Positions 7,909 to 16,607 are shown, counted from the first letter of the stretch. The stretch is 64,000 bases of DNA from Rhodovastum atsumiense (GCF_937425535.1 NZ_OW485601.1:4261501-4325500), one strand, 5' to 3'. Made by a program: numbers and translations. The notes: a model not told the origin generated them from the sequence alone.

Positions 7909-10900
7909 TCAGGCCCCGGCGCGGGCGCCGAGCGCGGCCTCGATCGCGTCGAGCAGCCCGGCAAGGCCGACCGGCTTGCGCAACAAGGAAACGCCGGAGC
8001 CTTCGCCGGCAATCAACTGGCTTGCCTCGCCGGCGAAGCCGGTCAGCAGGATCCCCGGCAGGCCCGGGCGCCGCTGCTGCGCCGCGCGGATCAGCGCCGG
8101 GCCGTCCAGCCCGGGCATGGATATGTCCGAGATGATCATGTCCACCGCTTCCCCCGCCTCCAGCAGGGCCAGCGCCTCCTGGCCGCTGCCGGCGCCGAGC
8201 ACGACGAAGCCCGCGTCCTCCAGCGTCGCCGCCAGGGTCTCGCGCACCATCTCCTCGTCATCGACCAGCAGCAGCCGGCGCGCGAGGCCCGCGACCGGCG
8301 CGACGCCGGGCCTTGGTGCCGGCGCCTCGCGCTGCGCCCCGGCCAGCGGCAGCCACAATGTCACGGTGGTGCCCTGGCCGGGCGCGCTGTCGATGGCCAG
8401 GCTGCCGCCCGATTGCTCGGCGAAGCCGCGGGCCATGGACAGGCCAAGCCCGGTGCCCTGGTCCTGCGGCTTGGTGGTGAAGAACGGCTCCATCGCCCGC
8501 GCCAGCGTCGCCCGGTCCATGCCAGTGCCGCTGTCGGTGACGGCGAGGCGCACATACCGTCCGGGCTGGAGCCCGGCGCGATGCGGCCCGCCCGCGGCGA
8601 CCAGCTCCGTCGTGGCGGCGAAGACCAGCGTGCCGCCGCCCGGCATGGCGTCGCGGGCATTGGTGGCGAGGTTGACCAGTACCGTCTCCAACTGGCCGCG
8701 ATCGGCCATGACTGCCGGCAGCACGGGCTCCTCCAGGGCGATGCGCACGGTGATGGGGCTGCCGAGGGTCTGGGCCAGCACGTCGCGCAGCCCTTCCAGC
8801 AGCCCCGGCAGGTCGATACGCTCGGCGCGCAATTCATCGCGCCGGGCGAAGGCGAGCAGCCGGCGGGTGATGGCGCCGCCGCGCGCGGTGGCGCGCAGCA
8901 CCGTGGCGGCGAACCGGCGCACGCTCGCCGGGTCCGCCGCGCGGTTCACGATCAGCGTGGTGCCGGTCTCGACCGCCTGCAGGATGTTGTTGAAGTCGTG
9001 CGCGATGCCGCCGGCCAGTTGCCCGAGCGCCTGCAGGCGCTGGGCGTGGGTGGCGCGCTCCTGTGCTTCCTCGCGCGCCGCCACCTCGGCGCGCACCCGT
9101 TCCTCCAGGCGCCGGTTCAGGTCGTGCAGCGCCGCTTCCGCCGCGCGCTGGCGGGTGATGTCGCGCGCCGTGACCACCGCGCCGAGGATCGGGCCGTCAC
9201 CGTCGCGGATGGGGGCGAAGCTGTAGCTGCCGAACCAGGTTTCGTCGCTGTCGCGGCGGCGCAGCCGCGCCACCAGCGCGACCGCGGTCTCGCCGCGCAG
9301 GGCGCGCGCCACCGGCCATTGCTCGCACGGGACCGGGGCGCCGGCCTCGGTGACGAGCTCGAACAGGGCGGGGTATTCGTCCAGCCGCCGCAGCGCTTCC
9401 TGGCGGTCGGCGAAGCGGTGGTAGCCGGCGAAGGCATCGTTGACCAGCGTGAAGCCGCCACCGGCGCCCTGGATCAGCACCGCATCCGTCATGCTGGCCA
9501 ACGCCGCTTCCAGCCGGGCGCGGCTTTCCGCCAGCGCCGTCTCTACCCGCCGGCGCGCCGTCACGTCGATCAGGATGCCCGCGGCCCGCAGCGGCCGGCC
9601 GTCGCCGCCCCGCTCGATCCGCCCGCGCGCGGCCAGCCAGCGCGGCTGCCCCGCCGCGGTGGGGGCGAGGGGAGGGGCGGGGCGGAATTCCATGTCGTAG
9701 GGCGCGCCGTCGTCGAGGGCACGCTGCCAGCAGGCGGCGACCTCGGCGCGGTCATCGGGATGCACCGCGTCTTCCAGCCAGTCCGCGGCGGTGAAGGACT
9801 CACGCCGCATGCCCAGCAGCGCCGCGCTTTCCGGTGACCAGAGCCCCTGGCCGGAGAAGAGGTCGAGCTCCCAGGTGCCCACGCCCGCCCCCGCCGTCGC
9901 CAGCTTGAGCCGCGCCTCGCTGCGGCGCAGGGCGTGCGTGCGCTCGGCCACGGTCCGTTCCAGCGCCTGCCGCCCGCGCAGCAGCATCCAGCTCAGCGCC
10001 CCGAGCAGCAGCGCCACCAGCCCCGCCAGCGCGCCATAGATCGTCGTTTCCTGCCGCCACGGCGCCAGGACTTCGATCTCGTTCTCGCTGCTCGAGACCA
10101 CGACGTTCCAGTCGGGCAGGGTGCGCCAGGCGCCCACGCGCGGCCGGCCGTCGACCACGGAATGGCCGTGATGCGCGCCCTGCGCGGTGGAGAAGATCGC
10201 CGCCACCCGGTGTTCCACCGCCGCGTCCGCGGGCGGCACCAGCGGCGGCCAGGACCGCGCGATGGTGGCGCCATCGGTGCGGAAGAGGGTGATGCGCTGG
10301 GTGCGGGCCGGATCGAGCGCCTTGTTCCAGTACTCGAGCAGGTTGCCGAGGCTCGGCGCGGTGACGATGACGCCGTTGAAGGCGCCGTTGCGCCAGCGTG
10401 CCCTGGAGATGTTGAAGGTCGGGACCGGCGGCGAGATGCCCATGATGGCGCGGGCCACGTAGTGCTGCCCCGGGGCGTCGCGCGCGCCGGTGAAGTATTC
10501 CCGGAAGCTGCGGTCGCGGTCGTCCACGTAGCGGGGGTCGCTCGCCATGCAGATGCGGCCATCCGCGTTCACCACCCACAGCAGCGTGCCGGTGGTGGAA
10601 TCGGCGGCGGAGAGGCGCAGCAGGTCCTGGAACTGCGCGTCCGCGCGCAGGGTCGCGCAGTCGCGCCCGCCGGCCACGCGGTCGACGATGTCGATCAGCA
10701 GCGCCTGGGTTTCCAGCAGCCGCAACGCATGCTCCCCGAGCGCGTCGACGACGCGACGCTGGTCGGCCATGGCCGCCTGCAGCGCATCCGCGCGCGTCTG
10801 CACCGCCATCCATCCCCACAGTGCCAGCGGCACCAGCGCGGCACAGATGACCGAAGCGGCCAGGCGAGCCCGCTCTGCGAAGCCTGCTGTGACGAGGCCC

Positions 10901-10959
10901 TGCACGGCACATGCTTCCCCGCCTGGCGGCAAGTCATGTGCGCCAGGCAATGATTTCAC
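7909..10959 (-). CDS. Membrane hybrid histidine kinase (dCache-PAS-PAS-HK-REC)
   Basis: 1016 aa from a GTG. Order: transmembrane helix (~33-52), extracytoplasmic dCache-like sensor (~60-300), second transmembrane helix (~308-328), two PAS domains (~345-465 and ~470-600), HisKA with the phospho-acceptor in GGIAHDFNN, HATPase with GTGLGLSMARGF, and a C-terminal receiver domain (~890-1010) with the phospho-aspartate in IISDISMPGLDG. The HDFNN type of H-box is typical of a family whose receiver often acts within the same protein. The sensed ligand is unknown and no dedicated response regulator is adjacent. Two other kinases in the window (37339 and 42674) share the same core. The start is uncertain within ~20 codons. 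Confidence 0.9.
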   Translation of the reverse strand: MKSLPGAHDLPPGGEACAVQGLVTAGFAERARLAASVICAALVPLALWGWMAVQTRADALQAAMADQRRVVDALGEHALRLLETQALLIDIVDRVAGGRDCATLRADAQFQDLLRLSAADSTTGTLLWVVNADGRICMASDPRYVDDRDRSFREYFTGARDAPGQHYVARAIMGISPPVPTFNISRARWRNGAFNGVIVTAPSLGNLLEYWNKALDPARTQRITLFRTDGATIARSWPPLVPPADAAVEHRVAAIFSTAQGAHHGHSVVDGRPRVGAWRTLPDWNVVVSSSENEIEVLAPWRQETTIYGALAGLVALLLGALSWMLLRGRQALERTVAERTHALRRSEARLKLATAGAGVGTWELDLFSGQGLWSPESAALLGMRRESFTAADWLEDAVHPDDRAEVAACWQRALDDGAPYDMEFRPAPPLAPTAAGQPRWLAARGRIERGGDGRPLRAAGILIDVTARRRVETALAESRARLEAALASMTDAVLIQGAGGGFTLVNDAFAGYHRFADRQEALRRLDEYPALFELVTEAGAPVPCEQWPVARALRGETAVALVARLRRRDSDETWFGSYSFAPIRDGDGPILGAVVTARDITRQRAAEAALHDLNRRLEERVRAEVAAREEAQERATHAQRLQALGQLAGGIAHDFNNILQAVETGTTLIVNRAADPASVRRFAATVLRATARGGAITRRLLAFARRDELRAERIDLPGLLEGLRDVLAQTLGSPITVRIALEEPVLPAVMADRGQLETVLVNLATNARDAMPGGGTLVFAATTELVAAGGPHRAGLQPGRYVRLAVTDSGTGMDRATLARAMEPFFTTKPQDQGTGLGLSMARGFAEQSGGSLAIDSAPGQGTTVTLWLPLAGAQREAPAPRPGVAPVAGLARRLLLVDDEEMVRETLAATLEDAGFVVLGAGSGQEALALLEAGEAVDMIISDISMPGLDGPALIRAAQQRRPGLPGILLTGFAGEASQLIAGEGSGVSLLRKPVGLAGLLDAIEAALGARAGA

Positions 10960-11404
10960 GGTTTTGTAATTTATGCCACTTTTGAGGGTAGTGGAAAACC
11001 TGCCAATTTGGCTATTTTATCTGACATATTTCGCCTTATTGCTGATGGAATACTGATGTCTGCTTTTGGTTCGCAACGGATTATTCATGGAAACCTTCCT
11101 GGTGCGACCACCCGTCCCGGACCAGGACAGGGGGGCGCACGGGCCGCGGAACCATCTGCGCCGCGTCGGCCCGCCAACCGTTCCAGTCGCGCATTGGCAA
11201 GTCACGAGAGAAAGAATATCAGATGTCTTGCCTGTCGCACCAGCAACATTCCGAAGGCGCGTTGGTTCTTTTTGAGAAAATGATCCGAAAGCAATTATTT
11301 TTTTGAGACTCTTTAAGAAAAATAGGACAAAACAGGCCTTCTCTTTTTTCAATACGTGCTGTTATACAATGGTTACCAGCACGCACATGAAAGGGAACAG
11401 GCCG
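10960..11404. other. Intergenic region
   Basis: Space between the divergent kinase gene and the small gene at 11405. Bases ~10965-11075 and 11270-11370 are AT-rich and are likely promoter zones for both directions. A small inverted repeat CCACT-loop-AGTGG lies near 10976-10995. No coding sequence is convincing. Confidence 0.45.
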
Positions 11405-11671
11405 ATGCCCGCCGACCACAGCAGCCTCGTCGACTACGGCGCCGTGTTCCGGATCGCCAGCGACCTGCGCAAGATCATTCCCGACCTGGGAAAGCGACGC
11501 GGCTGGAGCATGCTCGCCGACCTGCTGACCACCCGCTTCACCTTTGCCTACGAGGATTTCCTCGACCGCCCGACCGAGGCGAACCTGGCACGGCTGCGCG
11601 CCATCCTGGACGACGCCCACCGGATCAACCGGCAGTTCCCGGACGTGCGTGCCGGCTACCAGTCAGCCTGA
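11405..11671 (+). CDS. Small hypothetical protein
   Basis: 88 aa, starting MPADHSSLVDYG. I chose ATG 11405 because an AAAGGG ribosome-binding site lies about 10 nt upstream; in-frame starts at 11387 and earlier would extend into AT-rich leader sequence. The protein looks helical and soluble, with no membrane segment and no recognisable motif. Codon use is normal for the region. It precedes a palindromic intergenic element and the phosphatase-kinase gene, 181 nt away, so co-transcription is uncertain. Confidence 0.6.
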   Translation: MPADHSSLVDYGAVFRIASDLRKIIPDLGKRRGWSMLADLLTTRFTFAYEDFLDRPTEANLARLRAILDDAHRINRQFPDVRAGYQSA

Positions 11672-11677
11672 TCCCCC

Positions 11678-11760
11678 CGGCGGGGTTTCACCCCGCACCC
11701 GACCAGGGGCTCCGCCCCTGGACCTCGCCAAGGGCTTTGCCCTTGGAACCCGGTATTTTT
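11678..11760. repeat. Palindromic intergenic repeat, copy A
   Basis: Successive short palindromes: GCGGGGTTTCACCCCGC, CAGGGGCTCCGCCCCTG and CCAAGGGCTTTGCCCTTGG, ending in GGAACCCGGT. The same block series recurs at 44551 and, inverted, at 58874. It resembles a REP/BIME-type mosaic that folds into stacked hairpins; it sits between genes each time. Confidence 0.8.
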
Positions 11761-11852
11761 CCGCCCCTCCAGGCCTTGCCGCGCGTGGTAAAGGCCTGGA
11801 TGTTGCGGTATCCCTTGCGCCCGGACACCGATGTCGTTTTCGGGAATGCAGG

Positions 11853-13073
11853 ATGGCCGGGCCGCGGACAAGCCGGACACACCCCCTTCAGATCGCCAAC
11901 GTGCGGGCAAGCCCCGCACATGGACGGATCGGGATCACCTTCTGCCCCGGCAAGCATGACAATGCCGCGAGTACCGGGGCCTGGGCCCGCGATCTTCCCG
12001 CGGATCTCGACGTCATCGTCGCCTGGGGCGCACGCCTGGTGCTGACCCTGGTCGAGCCGGCCGAACTTGCGATGCTCAAGGTACCGCATCTGGGCGCGGA
12101 GATCCGGGCCCGCGGGCTCGACTGGCGGCACCTGCCCATCGCCGACTACTCGGTGCCGACCGCCGCCTTCGAAGCACAATGGGAGACACATGGCCGGGAC
12201 ATCCGCGCGCTGCTGCAAGGCGGCGGCGACGTGCTCGTGCATTGCAAGGGCGGGCTTGGCCGGGCCGGCATGATCGCCGCCCGGCTGCTGGTGGAACTGG
12301 GCATGCCACCCGAACAGGCCATCCGCGAGGTCCGCCGCGCCCGCGAAGGCGCGATCGAGACACCGGCGCAACTGGCGCTGGTCCGGCGGACCCGGCCCAT
12401 CGAGGCCGAGGTGATCGACATCACCACCATGCAGCAGGTCGGCGGGCGGATGGGAACCAATCCGGCCGGCATCTACCAGGACGGGACCGGCCGGCGGTTC
12501 TACGTGAAGTCGCTGGAATCAGTCGCGCACGCCCGCAACGAGATCATCGCGGCGAAGCTCTACCGGCTCGCCGGGGCGCCGACGCTGACCTATATCGGCG
12601 CCAGCGACCCGACCCAGGTCGCGACCGTGTTCGTCGAGCTCGAGAAGCGGCATGTGTCGCAGCTCAGCGAGGCGGAACGCCGGCAGGCGCAGCGCTGGCT
12701 GGGCGTGCATGCCTGGACCGCCAACTGGGACGCCGCTGGATTCGCCGGCGACAACCAGGGCGTGGCCCAGGGCGTGGTCATGACGCTCGATGTCGGGGGC
12801 GCGCTGGCGTTCCGGGCCCAGGGCGACCCGAAGGGCAAGGCGTTCGGCACTTCTGTCGGCGAACTCGACACGCTGCGCCAGGACCCGGACAATCCCCACG
12901 CGGCCCGGCTTTTCGGCGACATGAGCCCCGCCGCAGTCGACGAGGCCATCGCCGTGGTGACACGGATTCCGGACGCCGCGATCCACGGGGTCGTCACCGG
13001 CAATGGCGGCAGCCTCGCGCTGGCCGACAAGCTGATCGCCCGTAAGGCCGATATGGCGAAGCGCCTGAGCTGA
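11853..13073 (+). CDS. Dual-specificity-type phosphatase fused to a kinase-like domain
   Basis: 406 aa. Residues 1-~180 are a CDKN3-like protein phosphatase: the P-loop HCKGGLGRAG supplies C131 and R137, and D98 (IADYSVP) is a likely general acid. Residues ~195-406 resemble an atypical kinase fold of the HipA/CtkA kind: a glycine-rich start (GGRMGTNPAG), K219 in YVK, E230 in ARNE, a catalytic-like segment NWD...GDN (N291, D293, D300, N301) and a metal-site-like DVGGAL (D313). It could remove and add phosphate on one target. ATG 11853 is chosen because the family begins shortly before the motif GHGRIGITFCPGK; earlier in-frame starts lead into the upstream gene. It converges with draG, only 14 nt apart. 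The kinase assignment is by motif only. Confidence 0.72.
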   Translation: MAGPRTSRTHPLQIANVRASPAHGRIGITFCPGKHDNAASTGAWARDLPADLDVIVAWGARLVLTLVEPAELAMLKVPHLGAEIRARGLDWRHLPIADYSVPTAAFEAQWETHGRDIRALLQGGGDVLVHCKGGLGRAGMIAARLLVELGMPPEQAIREVRRAREGAIETPAQLALVRRTRPIEAEVIDITTMQQVGGRMGTNPAGIYQDGTGRRFYVKSLESVAHARNEIIAAKLYRLAGAPTLTYIGASDPTQVATVFVELEKRHVSQLSEAERRQAQRWLGVHAWTANWDAAGFAGDNQGVAQGVVMTLDVGGALAFRAQGDPKGKAFGTSVGELDTLRQDPDNPHAARLFGDMSPAAVDEAIAVVTRIPDAAIHGVVTGNGGSLALADKLIARKADMAKRLS

Positions 13074-13091
13074 TCAGAACATCCTGATCAG
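13070..13091. terminator. Inverted repeat between convergent ends
   Basis: CTGATCAG, six bases, CTGATCAG: an 8-bp stem shared by the 3' ends of the phosphatase-kinase gene and draG. It may serve as a compact two-way terminator, but no T-run follows. Confidence 0.35.
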
Positions 13092-13981
13092 GGCGTTTCG
13101 CCACCACGGGCAATCGCCAGCAGCGGCGGCACCTGCGCGCGGATGGCGTCCACGACATCGGGATCGAGCCGGTCGAGCCAGCGCGCGGGAATGGCGTCCA
13201 GCCCATAGGTGGCGCCCGCGAGCATGCCGGCGATCGCCCCCGTGGTGTCGGCGTCGCCGCCCTGGTTGACGGTCCGGACCAGGCACTCGGCGAAGGAGTC
13301 CGTGGCGAGGTAGTGGTGCAGCACGGTCTGCATGGTGTCGACGATGAAGGCCGAGCACTGGCCCGGATAGGGCGCGAAGCGAAACGCCCGGTGCCTGGCC
13401 ACCAGATCCGCGGCCTCCCTGCGCACGATGTCCTGGCCCGGGTCCTGCAGCAGGCCGTGCACCATGCGGACCAGCGCGAGGCAGGCATCGTCCGACAGCG
13501 GATGATGATGCGTGGCACGCGCCTGCGCGAGCGTCCACGCCTCCGCCCTGGCGGGGTCGCCGAGGCTTGCCAGCGCCACCGGCAGCACGCGCATGGCGGC
13601 ACCGTTGCCGGCGTCGCCTTCCGAGAACGGGGTTTCGACGCTGCCATCCACGACATAGCGCCGGATGCCGCGCCGGCAGGTGTTGCCGACATCGGCCGGC
13701 CCGGTCTTCAGCCACGCCGCGAATTCCTCGCAGACGTCGCGGGCCTCCAGCCCGCCCTTGCGGATCAGCGAGCGGCCCAGCGCCAGCGCCATCTGGGTGT
13801 CGTCGGTCACGTCTCCGGGCCTGAGCTTCAGCCAGCCGCCGCCGACGATGTCCTGGTGCACGCCATGCCGCGCCGCGATTTCGCCGCGGGTCATGAACTC
13901 GACGGTGGCGCCGAGCGCGTCGCCGATGGCGAAGCCGAGATAGGCCGCCAGCGCGAGGTCCTGCATACCCGGCGCGGTCAT
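13088..13981 (-). CDS. draG: ADP-ribosyl-[dinitrogen reductase] hydrolase DraG
   Basis: 297 aa, the usual length. It removes ADP-ribose from the modified arginine of nitrogenase iron protein and so reactivates nitrogenase. The dinuclear metal site is visible: T59-D60-D61 in VTDDTQM and D243/D245 in GGDADTTGA; the D243/D245 positions match the well-studied Rhodospirillum rubrum enzyme. It is 12 nt downstream of draT on the same strand, so both come from one transcript. In related bacteria, DraG activity is withheld by membrane sequestration through a PII protein after ammonium shock or darkness. No nif structural genes are in the window, but this pair implies that the organism fixes nitrogen. 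Confidence 0.95.
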   Translation of the reverse strand: MTAPGMQDLALAAYLGFAIGDALGATVEFMTRGEIAARHGVHQDIVGGGWLKLRPGDVTDDTQMALALGRSLIRKGGLEARDVCEEFAAWLKTGPADVGNTCRRGIRRYVVDGSVETPFSEGDAGNGAAMRVLPVALASLGDPARAEAWTLAQARATHHHPLSDDACLALVRMVHGLLQDPGQDIVRREAADLVARHRAFRFAPYPGQCSAFIVDTMQTVLHHYLATDSFAECLVRTVNQGGDADTTGAIAGMLAGATYGLDAIPARWLDRLDPDVVDAIRAQVPPLLAIARGGETP

Positions 13982-13993
13982 GCCGGAACCTGA

Positions 13994-14827
13994 TCAGACA
14001 TAATCCACGCTCACCCGGAATTCGCCGCCGATCACCAGGAACTCGCCTTCGCCCGTCAGCGGATGCGCGGGCAGGAGGCCATTGAAGAACAGGATCTTGC
14101 TGACCGGAACCCGCGCGGTGAGGATCGCGTCGCCGAAGCAGTCGGCGACCTCGCGGTCGGAGGTAAACGACACCAGGTTGTTGAGCCGGATCACCGCCTC
14201 GCGCCGGGTGGTCCGCTCGAGGATCCGATGCTCGCCCACGCCGTTGATGCCCCGAAACAACGTCAGGTGCGTCTCGCCCGGAAAGGCGAAGCGGCGGATC
14301 GCCCATTGGCAGAATTCGAACAACAGGTCGAGCTGCACCCAGATCGCGTTGTTGTGGAAGCGGCTCGCCATCTTCTCTTCCACATAGGTGGCCCAGGCAC
14401 GCCCAGAATCCTGATCGATGATTTCCTTGTGGAAGCAGGGGCAGATGCCGAACCGGCTCTCGACCCAGCCCTTCAGCACGGCGCCTTCCGGGCCGTTGCT
14501 GTCGAAGCCCCAGCCCGTGATCAGCCGCTGCACGGAAGAGCGGTAGCGCTTCCTGCTGCCGCAGGACGCCTCGCGCTGTTCGGGATCGATGCCGAACATC
14601 GCCATCATGTAGCAGTAGAACGCTTCGCCCGCTTCGGTCAGATCGCCGGCCTGCTCCAGCATGGTGAACAGGTCGTGGTTCATCTCCGACACGCCCCAGA
14701 TATGCAGGGGCACCGGCGCGTCGTTGTAGGCATGGCTCTCCAGCCACTCCGGGTCGCGCCCCACGAGGTTGGTCGAATGGCCGATGCCGCGCCGATTGCG
14801 ATGAACCACGTCTTCCATCGCCGCCAT
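13994..14827 (-). CDS. draT: NAD+-dinitrogenase-reductase ADP-ribosyltransferase DraT
   Basis: 277 aa. It transfers ADP-ribose from NAD+ to an arginine of the nitrogenase iron protein and so inactivates it when fixed nitrogen or darkness makes fixation wasteful. The protein opens with RRGIGHSTNLVGRDPEWL and has the family features FNGLLPAHPL, LTLFRGINGVGEH (an R in the NAD-binding beta strand) and the catalytic-region glutamates of GEGEFLVIGGEF near the C-terminus. First gene of a draTG operon read leftward. Control in other species is by PII (GlnB/GlnK) binding. No sigma-54 promoter was obvious upstream, consistent with draT often being expressed at a low constitutive level. Confidence 0.95.
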   Translation of the reverse strand: MAAMEDVVHRNRRGIGHSTNLVGRDPEWLESHAYNDAPVPLHIWGVSEMNHDLFTMLEQAGDLTEAGEAFYCYMMAMFGIDPEQREASCGSRKRYRSSVQRLITGWGFDSNGPEGAVLKGWVESRFGICPCFHKEIIDQDSGRAWATYVEEKMASRFHNNAIWVQLDLLFEFCQWAIRRFAFPGETHLTLFRGINGVGEHRILERTTRREAVIRLNNLVSFTSDREVADCFGDAILTARVPVSKILFFNGLLPAHPLTGEGEFLVIGGEFRVSVDYV

Positions 14828-14930
14828 GATGAGGCTTCCCGGGCCAACAGAAAAGACCCGATGCCCCCTGTCGCCGAAGCTGGCGCGATGGCGGCGGGTG
14901 CCCGGGCGTCTCCCTCCAGGACGCAGCTTC

Positions 14931-14970
14931 AGGAGAGGAAGAACACCATACGGTGTCCTTCCCCCCTCCT
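14931..14970. terminator. Strong hairpin after the tandem-repeat gene
   Basis: A long near-perfect inverted repeat centred on ACACC-ATAC-GGTGT with outer arms AGGAG...CTCCT, about 16 paired bases. It lies 29 nt beyond the stop of the minus-strand repeat gene and upstream of draT, so it probably terminates the former and insulates the latter. No long T-run. Confidence 0.5.
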
Positions 14971-14998
14971 GATCAGAGCGGCCTCGGAGACGCCCCGG

Positions 14999-15472
14999 TC
15001 AATGGCAGGACGGTATGCAGCTGGGCTGGTCCGGGAGGTGAACGGTCGTCCCGCAAATCGACCCCCACCAGGTGTCGTGGGATCCGCCTGTCCAATGCGG
15101 CGTCGTATTGCATGCGACCGTCTTCGCCAGATCAGGCGAATAGTCCTGCACTGTCAGTTGACAATCCAGGTAACCGCCAAAGCAGTCGGTGTCTGCGGAG
15201 CCGCTGCCGTGGTCGGAACAGCCGCCGGCGCTGCCGGAGCCGCTGCCATGGTCGGAACAGCCGCCGGCGCTGCCGGAGCCGCTGCCATGGTCGGAACAGC
15301 CGCCGGCGCTGCCGGAGCCGCTGCCATGGTCGGAACAGCCGCCGGCGCTGCCGGACCCGCTGCCGTGGTCGGAGCAGCCGCCGGCGCTGCCGGACCCGCT
15401 GCCGTGGTCGGAACAGCCGCCGGCACCTTGATTGCCGGAATTGTAGTTAACATTGATTTCAACTTCATTCAT
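14999..15472 (-). CDS. Cys/His/Gly/Ser tandem-repeat small protein, unknown function
   Basis: 157 aa, not recognised. An N-terminus of ordinary composition (MNEVEINVNYNSGNQGAGG) precedes six copies of a 13-residue unit CSDHGSGSGSAGG, then a 60-residue tail rich in Cys and Trp (DCFGGYLDC, HDTWWGSICG, QPSCIPSCH). Each unit offers Cys-x-Asp-His, a possible metal-binding or modifiable site. The repeat is open in other frames too, so coding on this strand rests on three points: the frame stays open through the unique tail, the start falls exactly at the AT-to-GC border, and a strong hairpin follows the stop. A ribosome-binding site is weak. It could be a metal-binding surface protein or a precursor peptide; no modifying enzyme is next to it. 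Confidence 0.5.
   Translation of the reverse strand: MNEVEINVNYNSGNQGAGGCSDHGSGSGSAGGCSDHGSGSGSAGGCSDHGSGSGSAGGCSDHGSGSGSAGGCSDHGSGSGSAGGCSDHGSGSADTDCFGGYLDCQLTVQDYSPDLAKTVACNTTPHWTGGSHDTWWGSICGTTVHLPDQPSCIPSCH
15201..15427. repeat. 39-bp tandem repeat
   Basis: Five full copies and one partial copy of a 39-bp unit beginning CCGCTGCCATGGTCGG, nearly identical apart from single substitutions. The length is a multiple of three, so copy-number change keeps the reading frame of the minus-strand gene. Confidence 0.95.
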
Positions 15473-15930
15473 TCTGCTGTACTTTCAAATTATTATGGTG
15501 ATTTTGCTGTGTGTCGGCAGAAAATTTTGCGCAAATTTATCCATCAATACCAAATATGAACAGTTTAATATTGATTGGATATTTGCATATCCCATTTTTC
15601 TGCCGCAGTTTTCGGTAGGAGAATTGTAACGGGATGTCTATGCCTAAAATGCACACCCCGATATCGAATGGGCTTTCGCATGAATCGGAGATTTAATAAG
15701 AGACCATGCATTGATAACTTATTGGAATTTTCCGCATGTGAGCGGATTCGATTTGAGTATGAATTTATTGAAAATGTTGGAAGAAATATTCAAAGATTTA
15801 TAAAAATTCTGGATATATAAATTTAAAGTTGCTGCGCAATCAAATAAATATGTTTTGTCGCATATTGCGAGGTCATATTGACCATTGGGCATGAACACGC
15901 TTCATCGTCGATCGACGGAACGATCTGGCT
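15473..15930. other. AT-rich intergenic region
   Basis: About 460 bases of low GC, in sharp contrast to the flanks. It presumably includes the promoter of the minus-strand repeat gene. An 81-codon plus-strand frame at 15575-15820 exists, but its composition is that of random AT-rich DNA and I do not call it. Such an island may mark acquired sequence. Confidence 0.45.
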
Positions 15931-16563
15931 TCACGGTCGGGGCGGCATCGCGGGGGCGGGACCCAGCGCCTCGGCCAGATAGAGCCGGGCCAACGCCCGG
16001 GCCTCGGCGATCACCTCGGCGCGGGACGGTTCCCCGGCGGGCAGCCGCCCGATTCCCTTGAGCAGCAATTGCACCACCGCCGCGACGATGTCGGCACGGG
16101 CGGCGGGCAGGGCAGGGGCGGCGGCGAGCAGCACCGTGGCAATCCGCCGGCGCAGCGCCGCCCGCAGGTCCGAGCGCAGCGCCGCCGCGTCGGGGCGGAC
16201 GTCCAGCAGCGCCAGCGCGGCCTCGTGCTCGGCCCGCAGCGCCTGCATCGCCGCCACCAGGCCGTCGGCGATTTCCCCCGGCGCCAGTGCCGGGGCGCGC
16301 GCGGCGAGGTCGGCGAAGGCCGTGCCGATCGCCTCGGCGCAGCGGTCTAGCAGCGCCCGCGCCACCGCCTCCTTGGTGGGGAAGAACCGGTAGAGCGAGC
16401 CGGTCGCGGTGCCGGAGCGGGCGGCGATCTCCGTCATGGTGGCCGCGTCGTAGCCGCGCTCGACGAACAGCGCCGCGGCTTCCCGCAGGATCGCGGCCAC
16501 GCGCCGCCGCCCCGGTGCACGGCGCGGGGGAAGGGCCAGGGCCGATGCTGGCGCGCTTGACAT
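15931..16563 (-). CDS. TetR-family transcriptional regulator
   Basis: 210 aa from ATG 16563 (216 aa if the in-frame start at 16581 is used). Residues ~20-65 are a TetR DNA-binding domain: ILREAAALFVERGYDAATM then EIAARSGTATGSLYRFFPTK, with the recognition helix in TGSLYRFF. The C-terminal ~140 residues are the ligand/dimerisation domain, Ala-rich and unassignable to a ligand. It is divergent from the isochorismatase/AbrB-type pair, and a perfect palindrome lies between them, which fits autoregulation plus control of the neighbours. Confidence 0.9.
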   Translation of the reverse strand: MSSAPASALALPPRRAPGRRRVAAILREAAALFVERGYDAATMTEIAARSGTATGSLYRFFPTKEAVARALLDRCAEAIGTAFADLAARAPALAPGEIADGLVAAMQALRAEHEAALALLDVRPDAAALRSDLRAALRRRIATVLLAAAPALPAARADIVAAVVQLLLKGIGRLPAGEPSRAEVIAEARALARLYLAEALGPAPAMPPRP

Positions 16564-16591
16564 GTGCGAGGCCACCCTCAACTATCAATAA

Positions 16592-16607
16592 GCGAGGCTA
16601 TCCTCGC
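16592..16607. promoter_or_regulatory. Probable TetR operator
   Basis: GCGAGGCTATCCTCGC, a perfect 6+6 palindrome around CTAT, in the divergent gap between the tetR-type gene and the isochorismatase gene. A weaker half-site pair (GCGAGG-CC-ACCCTC) overlaps the regulator start at about 16566-16579. Confidence 0.6.

Noticed and set aside
15201-15427. Possible CRISPR array
   Set aside because: Direct tandem units with no unique spacers, and no cas genes.
14063-15559. 498-codon plus-strand frame across draT and the 39-bp repeat
   Set aside because: It lies antisense to the well-supported draT and is made of low-complexity residues; open only because of high GC and the stop-free repeat.
15575-15820. 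81-codon plus-strand frame in the AT-rich island
   Set aside because: No ribosome-binding site, no recognisable features and residue composition of random AT-rich DNA.
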